From assembly GCA_030374765.1 (NCBI GenBank), contig JARGXX010000088.1:1674001-1738000 (forward strand): DNA of 64,000 nucleotides, written 5' to 3'. The notes below the pieces were generated by a model. It did not search any database and had not been told where the DNA came from. It worked only from the letters and a program-made list of their open reading frames with translations. The stretch comes from Agarophyton chilense. Taxonomy: Eukaryota > Rhodophyta > Florideophyceae > Gracilariales > Gracilariaceae. The position numbers and the translations under genes were made by a program. Shown here one piece after another: positions 58,053-64,000 of this stretch (its first letter is position 1; the number at the start of each line of letters is the position of its first letter).

Positions 58053-59544
58053 TGAAGTTCAGACATGCAGCGGAAAAACTTTGAAGTTATAACGTGCCAA
58101 AGGTACACATACTTCTCTATAGCGCATTGAAAGGATCACTACAGGTAGTGGTGCTTCGTAGAATAATGGGGAACGCCTCTGCAAAAGCCAAAACATTCAT
58201 TTTCACACTCGACGGATTAAGACAGGCGCGTGCTATCCGCTGCATATGAAGAACTTCAATATCTAGAAGAAGTGGGTATTTTTCAAGGTTTTCACGGTTG
58301 ATTCACACAAACAAACCTAGTTCTTGAAATTGATGATAATGGCGATACTCTACAGACGACAAAAAGCTTTCCTGTCGCAGAAACGATAGACAACCAGCAG
58401 GAATGCGAGTGAGAAAGTAAGCTTTCGATGAGAGAGTTGACGTTCTTTGTTTAACGCGATACGAATGCGCAAGCGGTAGGAATACACATCTACAGTATGG
58501 AGTCGTTTCTCTTGCCCCTTTATCAAATTCAGTTATCATTTCATGAAGAAACCCCTTTTCGAACGGTGGATTTCCGCCTCCTCCTTCGATTACATTCTCC
58601 ACTTCTTTCCATTTACTTATTGATTTGAAAACGAAATTTTCATCATCAATACTGCAATATTTTTGCAGTATTCCACTCTCATTAAAAGCGTCTGCAAATA
58701 GATCCGCAGTGATTTAATAACAGAGAAACCAAAGTGAATACAATTTGGGAGTGACTGTGTGCGAATGCGCATTAAAACGGCTTTCGTACTTTCGACCTGC
58801 AGCGAGACAAACAGCAGATAAAAAATGCACGTGGCAGTATCCCGGTAGTTTCTTGCAGAACATTGATTTACTCATAAAGTTACAGGTACATTTTCTGTGA
58901 CGTCGAAAACTTCTGTTTTCATTATGGGATGAGTGAAAGCGCCATTCTACGAAAGGGTTGTACAACCGTTGTGCAACATCATAGTGTAGAACCACCTTCA
59001 TAGCTCGAGCACCTGGAATTGAAGCTGTATCATGTAATTGGATTCAGTACACAACGGAACCATAACCATGACATCCTCCACTTTTAAGTTTGATCACTGA
59101 CACCTTGTGCTTTGGGACGTTAACAATTCCCGAACTGCACGAAGGAAGAAGATTGCATCTGCATGGAGGTTTTTCTTCTTATAGATGAGACGCATAGCTT
59201 CGTCGGCCCCAGCGCATTTGCAATCCATAAGAGTATGTTCCAACCGACATTTCAACACACTTGCCTTTGTCCTGGTGTGACGGAGGAAAGTTGTGCCGGT
59301 CAAAATCTGGGATTTGTGGTGATTATGTAACATGATGAGTCTTGAGACTGCGTGAAACCCAATTTCAAAACATACGTTGTCAAAGTGCACAGGGATATAG
59401 AGGTAAGTCACAAGCATCAAACAAGCGCATAGAAATGTTGTTAAGGAAAGATAGCAAGTCCTTAACATTTCTTGAGCAAAGGTAGGGCGTTGAAAGAGGT
59501 TGGAGATGCTCTCGAGGTGGAGTGAGTGGCTGAGACATCAGTAA
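58053..59544. other. Mobile-element remnant region, short minus-strand frames
   Basis: About 1.5 kb. On the minus strand, frames at 58303-58602, 58714-59001 and 59094-59468 look protein-like but none is complete and no family is recognised. 58303-58690 (with GNPPFEKGFLHEMITEFDKG) may be one frame broken by a shift. Could be remains of a second element gene. Confidence 0.35.
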
Positions 59545-60178
59545 TGTCGTACGATCACCTCTGGGGTATGCTACTGTCTTTTCTCGGGAGCGTAGTGACG
59601 CTCAACCGTAGGGAGCGTGTTGACGCTCAACCTTAGAAGGTAGACGTAGTAAACCTAGATGGTAACAGGGCACCGTGAAAACCCGCAGGGGCAAACGGCG
59701 GGGAAACTAGCCTATACCGTGTAGGTGAACGATGGTAGGCGTTGACGCGAGGGAAAGCTTGTGTGGTAGTTGAGAAACGACGAACCAAAAGGTATACTCG
59801 TGACCCAAGTGATGCCTGTCTTTATCAGATTAGGATGGGGGAGGTGCAGTTCCCTATATGCAGTGGAGTGCACTCCCGAGATCACCCGGGAGGTGCCAGC
59901 AAGGCACGGTCTCTGACCTAGTGTCAGAGACCTGGCCAGCACTAGCTACAGTGGCAGGTGGCCACTCTACTACTGTACTAAAATAGATATAATTACAAAT
60001 ACAGGTACTAAAAATTACTCAACCAGAAGATACATGTCAACACTACACGTGGCTGACAACACCTAGATGGTAGCTCGCCCGGAGCTGCATGGCCGATGAT
60101 TCCTCTCATCCATAACCTACAGGGTGAGTGTAGTATATTGACAACCTCAAATGTCAGACCTTCTGCCACTATACGACA
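59545..60178 (-). repeat. Hairpin-rich 634-bp repeat unit, right copy (inverted)
   Basis: Inverted copy of the unit at 51100-51727, with the same TGTCGTA/TACGACA ends, the same GGTCTCTGAC hairpin and the tandem GAGCGT/ACGCTC hairpins. It is flanked by AGTA on both sides (AGTAA on the left, AGTAC on the right), suggesting a 4-bp target duplication. It differs from the left copy by scattered substitutions and a few-base indel near the inner end. Confidence 0.85.
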
Positions 60179-60381
60179 AGTACTGCAGCTGCCAGGATGT
60201 GCATTCTTGAACTGCTCTGAGGGCCTAAAAACGCATTTTTCCAAATGAGGTGCCCTTTGCTCGGATTCTCACGGACTGAATAGCGACAAAACTGTATTTC
60301 TCGTAGCTCTGCACCTGCCCACAGAGGTATAAACCGTCCTACCGCGCTGCCCAATCACCTGTTCAACGAACGATAATTCCG

Positions 60382-60700
60382 AAAGCTTCTCTCCTGACTG
60401 AAAAAGAGCGAAGTTACATTAAGGCCCTGCTTGAGCAAAAGATATCAGTTAATGCGATTCACAAGCGTACAAAATGGTCTCCCGACGTCATTGCAGGATT
60501 TCTGAAGGACCCCAAGAACTACAGAAAGCGCGCCATTACGTCTTGTTCACCAAAAGAAGGACCAGTGCCCAGAGATGAAACAAAATTGGAACCCTTCAGA
60601 TACTGGCCCAAAGCTTTACATGCACATCGAGCGGGACTCCTGAAACAGGGAATGGGCCCAACTTGGGCCCCAGTCATAATGCAACTGGGCACTTCAGGTT
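60382..60700 (+). pseudogene. Tc1/mariner-like N-terminal HTH remnant
   Basis: An open frame encodes LLTEKERSYIKALLEQKISV and then KRTKWSPDVIAGFLKDPKNY, a Tc1/mariner-type DNA-binding helix-turn-helix, followed by unrelated sequence and a stop at 60700. No DDE domain follows, so it is a fragment of another element. Confidence 0.6.
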
Positions 60701-63063
60701 GACCAGCGTGTCAATAAAGCTACACCATTAGCTAGTTTCTATGCACCCGAAAAACTGGTCTTATTGGAGGCCTGACTTTCTTTTAAAAAGTAACAGAAAT
60801 TAATTCAACATTTAAAATTTCAAATTAAGAGCAGTAAGAGAAGATTTTGAGTTTAAACAGAAATAGAAACAGTTCATCTTTATCATTTACGGAAAGTCTA
60901 AGAAATTTGGTCTGAGCTTTTCTTTCCTCTTTTTAAAACGATCTATTTTCGGTGTAGAAAATTTAATTAGTCGCAAGCAAAACAATTTCAAATATTTGAG
61001 GCTTCAAACGACCCTAAGAAAACCCGTTGGAATCTAATATTTATTTTAATAATCTAGTGCCTACTTCTGTTTTGTAAACAGCTCCAAAACGATTCTTTTG
61101 AGTGCAACTATTGTTTTTGCACCCTTAGAAGCCTGTTTTATACTTCAATATATAAATTATGATTCAAATCAGTTAAACATAAGTTCTATTTTTTGTCATT
61201 CAAGGTTTTTTTCACATGGAAGGAGTTTCGTGAATCGCAGAAATTTTGAAAAGATACAGATTTATAACCGCTCCCAGGTCAGAACAAGAAAAACATCCGA
61301 TCAAAATAGCTAAAACCTAGCACAATACTTTACTGTTTGGCCTTATATGAAGCTAATGGTCAAATAGAAATTATTGGTTCATTCTTCAAACATATATGCT
61401 CAAATCTACATATTATTCAGCATTATTTTACACATATGCAGAGCATCTAGATCTTATTTATTGCTAAAACATAAATAAAACATTATTTACATTCCAGTCC
61501 TTGACATGATCACATTGGTAGTTTTCATAATTTTTGACAACAAATCAAAACTTAGGGGGTTGGTTTTCACCACTTTAGTTCCGGCATAAATCTTGTGCAT
61601 TAAAAAAAACGTTTCGCAGCGTCTACATCGCGTCAAATTCAATCCTTTCTGACTTAATCCATGTAATATGCCAATTTGTATCCATCACAAACATTTGCAC
61701 TGAAATAGAATCTTTAATATAGTAATACGTGACTTTTTTCTATTGTAACTACGTAAAAACCTCTTATTACACATTTTATGTTTTAATCCGATTCAAACAT
61801 TTAAGCGATCACAAACATGTCTACATAATGGTACAATATTTGTGGGGCGCAACCAATCAAGTAGAATTCTTTTATCGTTGCAGTGAGTAAAGTTGAAAGT
61901 ATATCGCCGTTGTCTCTTTTCTCTTACATTTGGTAGCATGTGACGATTTCAAGAACACCTGGGCAGAAATGAGAGAAGTTGGGCGTATCTATCGGAACGG
62001 TGACGACAACCATGATGTGGAGAAATCTCATTATTCACAGTTATAGCAAAAGCTGTCTTTCTTGGAAACAACAGTGCTGCTGTAAGCTGACATCATCAAG
62101 AATTCTCAAAAGCAGCAAAAAAAATGGTCAGAATTCTGTCGGAAATCAGTGAAATACTGAGACCTATGCTTTAAAGTTTTCATAGATTCTGCTTTTCAAA
62201 AGAACTACTGCCGATTGTAAGTCTGAGTCAGTGGAAGATTTGTTTACTCAACCAAGAAGGAATGGAACCTTATGTAATTTTTCTGAAGAAAAACTTGTGG
62301 CTGTGGACGATTATCGCATGCAAGAATTTGCAGCATCTTAAACTCTTCGATTAGAACGCAACAACGAGAAATCAAACGCTTGAGTATTTGAAGCGTAAAA
62401 AGATTTATGAATTTGTTTCTACAATCGAAAAAGCCGCAGGAAGTATGCTGCTGATTGATATTAAGCTAAAACATTCGAACGATTTAAAGAGCATATAGCA
62501 TCTTTTGAAGACTTTGTTAAGTTGTGTGGTACTCAAACGGACGAGGCTTACATTAAGATTTTCAACAGTCTATCCAAGTGCTACAACGGAAAGTTTGCAC
62601 AACGTTTCCCATATTTTTAACCTCTTTACAGTACAGATTGCACAACATTCACGTAGCATACGACTTTGGCAGGACACTGGAGTTCTCAATAAAACTAAGT
62701 GGTGAGTTTCAAAAAAACGTAATTGAGGACAAAAGAGAGTATGATAATAAGAAGAGCAAGAGAGCAAACAAGATCTCCCACAGCAAAGCGGACGCGAAGA
62801 CTAGTTGACAGGATGATAGCACTGTCATATGGAATCCAGCAAAAAGAGAAGAAAGTAACCTGTACAGTAAGCATGACCGAGCTTTCAAGTGTTAAGGCAG
62901 GGGCTGGAATGACACTGATCATCTTTTTTGTAAGTACGGGAAAATTCAAACGAACACGAACTTAAAAAACGAGTAACGCCGCAAGGAAGTGTGACTCCTT
63001 AAGGCATAATGTAAATGCCTCCTATTTCTGCCTTGAACACGACAGAGGAGGAGAACTGGATGT
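60701..63063. other. AT-rich repeat desert
   Basis: About 2.3 kb of AT-rich sequence with only short frames. Parts between 62380 and 62965 look like weak gag-like, Lys-rich coding sequence from a decayed retroelement; the rest has no recognisable content. Confidence 0.4.
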
Positions 63064-64000
63064 AGGACAAAACCTTTAAGGGACGTCCTATTCGCTTGTT
63101 TGTTGATTCCTTTGCTTCCAATAACTTAATTGCATTAAAAACGGTTCAGAAGCGTGGTTTCGATTTGGAGGATACGGCTAGCGTCGAAATTAAACTTGAA
63201 GACAAGAAATCAAGACCATTCATTGGTAAACTCACTAAAGTGCTGAACGTCAACGGATAGCTGTCTACTGAGAGTGTGTTCCTCATCGATATGAATAGTA
63301 AAGAAGATCGCTTAGTTATCATATTAAGACGATCTTGGTTGAGCAATCAGAATCTGGATACCAATTGGGCTAGTAAAGCATTATTGTTGACAAGATCTGA
63401 TGGTTCAACGGTAGAAATTCTTTCAAGAACGATAAAGAACCCCTGCAACAAGAAAATGCTAAAACGAATGTCATTCAAGACACTGACACGGGTACTGAAG
63501 ACAGGCATCTGTGAGTTTTGTATGGCTCGAATTACAAAACATATGCCTTCTCACATAATAAATTTGAAAACAAAAAATAGTTTCGTGGATATACTTACCA
63601 TTTATAAAGATATTACCCTGGAAGAATTGCCGAATGTAATACTCCAAACACGTTCAATGGAGTTCACGATTAACCTCAAACTCGGAGCACTCCCTCCAGT
63701 AAGACCAGTTACCCGATTGTCTCCAAAAGAGTTGAAAGAGCTGAAGCTACAATTGAAGAAGAATTATAACAGGGGACTGCTTCGACCATCTTCATCGCTG
63801 TATAACGCACAAGTATTTTTCGTGAAAAAGAAGAACGATTTCTTACGTATGTTTTGCGACTATAGAGCTCTAAACCAGATCAAGATTAGTGATTTTAGCC
63901 CGATCCCTCTAATCAAAGAGACTATCAACCATGTAGCTCGTAGAACCATTCTTTTTCAGCATGATCTCATTTTGAGGTATTACCAGATGAGATTGAAGAC
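63064..64000 (+). pseudogene. Decayed Ty3/gypsy-type polyprotein (protease and reverse transcriptase), partial
   Basis: A single frame, running off the window end, with a retropepsin-like segment (RLFVDSFASNNLI; the usual DSG is DSF) and later ILRRSWLSNQN, then a reverse transcriptase N-terminal part: GALPPVRPVTRLSPKELKEL, NRGLLRPSSSLYNAQ, FVKKKNDFLRMFCDYRALNQ and HDLILRYYQMRL. These match Ty3/gypsy order. There is a stop near 63258 between protease and RT, and several conserved residues are altered, so this copy is probably dead. Confidence 0.75.

Noticed and set aside
51100-60178. A single 9-kb DNA transposon with 600-bp terminal inverted repeats
   Set aside because: No duplication was found outside the pair of arms, while each arm has its own TGTCGTA/TACGACA ends and its own matching 4-bp flanks. 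Two independent insertions fit better, though a composite element is not fully excluded.
1-64000. tRNA, rRNA or CRISPR features
   Set aside because: No tRNA T-loop or acceptor pattern, rRNA core sequence or spaced direct repeat array was seen by eye; a covariance-model scan would settle tRNAs and snRNAs.

Overview
The window is a piece of a eukaryotic nuclear genome that best fits a red alga of the intron-poor florideophyte type (Chondrus-like). This is an inference. Most genes are single uninterrupted frames, and the few introns are 63-103 nt with strong GTAHGY donors. Several nuclear genes look plastid-directed (Ycf20-like, HHL1-like, a DUF3082-like membrane protein, a plastid-type pyruvate kinase). 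A Golgi carbohydrate sulfotransferase sits beside animal-like genes (ZDHHC4-like acyltransferase, LDAH, LicD/fukutin-like). A compact gene island abuts a repeat-rich tract.

Region 1 (about 0.2-51 kb) is a gene-dense island of 33 genes on both strands, often convergent with tiny or overlapping 3' ends. In order: DHHC palmitoyltransferase, a spliced TAF6 paralog, a degenerate FBPase, a membrane protein, DUS1, OST48, two small membrane proteins, lipoyl synthase, SSU72, a canonical TAF6, a GH36 galactosidase/raffinose synthase, RanBP1, plastid pyruvate kinase with a degenerate EF-hand tail, CBP3/UQCC1, zeta-COP, a LicD-like protein, RRP15, CDC45, CKS1, two membrane proteins, LDAH, a sulfotransferase, GINS PSF1, CDC26, NOT4, HHL1-like, TRAPPC10, RPB12, a plastid-type protein of unknown role, cyclin L and a Ycf20-like protein. 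Five introns were placed by joining reading frames with matching phase and restoring family-conserved sequence.

Cell-cycle genes form two head-to-head pairs, CDC45/CKS1 and PSF1/CDC26. Each shared promoter region carries an E2F-type motif about 160 bp upstream of the replication-helicase gene; the PSF1 one is a perfect 14-bp palindrome. CDC45 and PSF1 are both parts of the CMG helicase, so co-regulation is plausible.

Region 2 (about 51-64 kb) is AT-richer and made of mobile-element debris. Two roughly 630-bp, hairpin-rich units in opposite orientation (TGTCGTA...TACGACA ends) flank decayed Tc1/mariner transposase sequence and a stop-riddled large gene. That gene has the GDxxTY / PFPGxFH / GCDxTS / cysteine-cluster architecture I associate with large mobile-element proteins of cnidarians and other animals. 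The left unit appears to have landed in the last exon of a small spliced gene. The window ends inside a decayed Ty3/gypsy-type polyprotein.

No tRNA, rRNA or CRISPR array was recognised by eye. All homology calls come from motif recognition without database searches.
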